Source: Pseudobdellovibrionaceae bacterium (GTDB taxonomy: Bacteria; Bdellovibrionota; Bdellovibrionia; Bdellovibrionales; Bdellovibrionaceae). Taken from it: a DNA stretch of 14,284 bases. The DNA lies in assembly GCA_947374445.1 (NCBI GenBank), contig CANCBY010000045.1:1-14284 (forward strand), in the 5' to 3' direction. Position 1 is the stretch's first letter; each line of letters starts with the position of its first letter. The position numbers and the translations under genes are program-made. Under the pieces are notes generated by a model, which searched no databases, had not been told where the DNA came from, and worked only from the letters and a program-made list of their open reading frames with translations. Positions 13,566-14,284 of this stretch are shown piece after piece.

Positions 13566-14230
13566 GCTTCAGCCTCCACTGATTTACGTGTCATTTCGGT
13601 GAAAAATCCACCGACTTCTTGGGACCAATCCTTAAGCTCCTGATGGTTCTGGAGCTCTTCACGAAGCCGCAACAAAGCATGCCGGTAATTGGCCTTGGCG
13701 GTGTCGTACGGACAGTCCATGATCTCGGCGATCTCTTTGAAACTCAGATCTTCGTAGATTCTAAGAGTCAGTGCTGTCTTTTGTTTTATGGGTAGCTCAT
13801 CCACATACTTTTGGATGATATGGGCCACAGCCGTGTGGACCAAGGATGTCTCTGCGATGGCGGCAACACCCAATTGCACGTCATCGATATCTTTTGTTTC
13901 ATCTCGTCTATCTCGCCGATCGCGCAATTTATTTTTTGCTGTGTTCACGGCGATTTGATAGAGCCAGCTTTTAAAACTTGCGCGCGCTTCGAATGAAGCA
14001 AGCCTGTCGTAAGATTTGATCAGACTTTCTTGCACCACGTCTTCGGCCGTATCAACGTCCTTAACAAAGCGCAGACTGAGTCTCATCAGACCTTGCTGAT
14101 GACGCCTCACTAAAATTGAAAAGGCTTTTTTATCTCCACCTTTCACGCGTTCAACTAACTCCAGATCTGTCACATTAACCTCTGCGGCTATGACCTGTTT
14201 GTTTGGCTGTTCCCTATTCTCCTTGCGCAT
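13562..14230 (-). CDS. ECF-type RNA polymerase sigma factor (RpoE-like)
   Basis: 222 residues from ATG at 14230; GGGGTGGG just upstream suits this start, while the in-frame GTG at 14239 has no spaced ribosome site. Region 2 (about 25-110) has 'AFSILVRRHQQGLMRLSLRF', 'DTAEDVVQESLIKSYDRLAS' and 'FKSWLYQIAVNTAKNKLRDR', which bind core polymerase and the -10 element. Region 4 (about 140-194) has 'LPIKQKTALTLRIYEDLSFK' and the helix-turn-helix 'EIAEIMDCPYDTAKANYRHA', which reads the -35. There is no region 1 or 3, so it is an alternative sigma of the ECF class. A C-terminal tail of about 28 residues follows. Upstream DNA is almost all outside the window, so autoregulation cannot be judged. It overlaps the next small gene by four bases. 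Confidence 0.93.
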   Translation of the reverse strand: MRKENREQPNKQVIAAEVNVTDLELVERVKGGDKKAFSILVRRHQQGLMRLSLRFVKDVDTAEDVVQESLIKSYDRLASFEARASFKSWLYQIAVNTAKNKLRDRRDRRDETKDIDDVQLGVAAIAETSLVHTAVAHIIQKYVDELPIKQKTALTLRIYEDLSFKEIAEIMDCPYDTAKANYRHALLRLREELQNHQELKDWSQEVGGFFTEMTRKSVEAEA

Positions 14231-14264
14231 TTGACCCACCCCTGTCGAATTTGGGTTAGTGCTT

Positions 14265-14284
14265 TGAACTTTTTTTCTGGTTCA
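14265..14284. repeat. Inverted repeat TGAAC-N10-GTTCA at the right edge
   Basis: Perfect 5-base arms flank a T-rich 10-base centre, 34 bases upstream of the sigma-factor ATG. It may be a regulatory site or continue beyond the window; the edge prevents a decision. Confidence 0.3.

Noticed and set aside
1..14284. CRISPR arrays, tRNA/rRNA genes, insertion sequences, attachment sites or phage genes
   Set aside because: No repeat-spacer pattern, no RNA gene signature, no transposase or integrase motif, and no inverted-repeat-bounded element was seen.

Overview
The window looks like a piece of a chromosome from a Bdellovibrio-like bacterium (Bdellovibrionota). The basis is inference: a TIGR02147/DUF4423-family protein (a family expanded in Bdellovibrio and Fibrobacter), a lipA-E2-E3-lipB operon, a PIN-PhoH protein, a PilZ protein, a TonB-like protein without the classical proline-rich stretch, and frequent TTG/GTG starts behind good Shine-Dalgarno sites. 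Everything appears to be native housekeeping or envelope DNA. I saw no insertion sequence, integrase, phage gene, CRISPR array, tRNA or rRNA, and no gene-free stretch longer than about 170 bases.

Layout. The left edge (1-713, minus) holds most of a TIGR02147-family protein that runs off the window. Next is sfsA (minus, TTG start), divergent from a four-gene plus-strand operon at 1751-6142: lipA (lipoyl synthase), a 2-oxo acid dehydrogenase E2, lpdA (E3) and lipB (octanoyltransferase). These genes overlap or abut, so the enzymes that make lipoyl groups are co-expressed with the E2 that carries them and the E3 that reoxidises them. E1 subunits are not in the window. The divergent sfsA/lipA gap contains two neighbouring inverted repeats that could be operators.

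A minus-strand block follows (6152-10573). In transcription order it is a PilZ-domain protein, a PIN-PhoH ATPase, a MaoC-like hydratase, then a membrane-anchored thioredoxin-like protein with a Cys-Ala-Cys motif whose stop overlaps (ATGA) the start of a chemotaxis receptor with a histidine-rich multi-pass membrane sensor. That last pair is the least described part of the window.

On the plus strand, 10721-13243 is a cell-envelope group: a TonB-like protein whose promoter lies almost on top of its start codon, a small outer-membrane beta-barrel, and a predicted zinc metallopeptidase lipoprotein overlapping the barrel gene. Converging on it from the right edge is an ECF-type sigma factor followed, with an ATGA overlap, by a small soluble protein that may be its regulator.

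All calls rest on reading motifs by eye. No database search, structure prediction or codon statistics were run.
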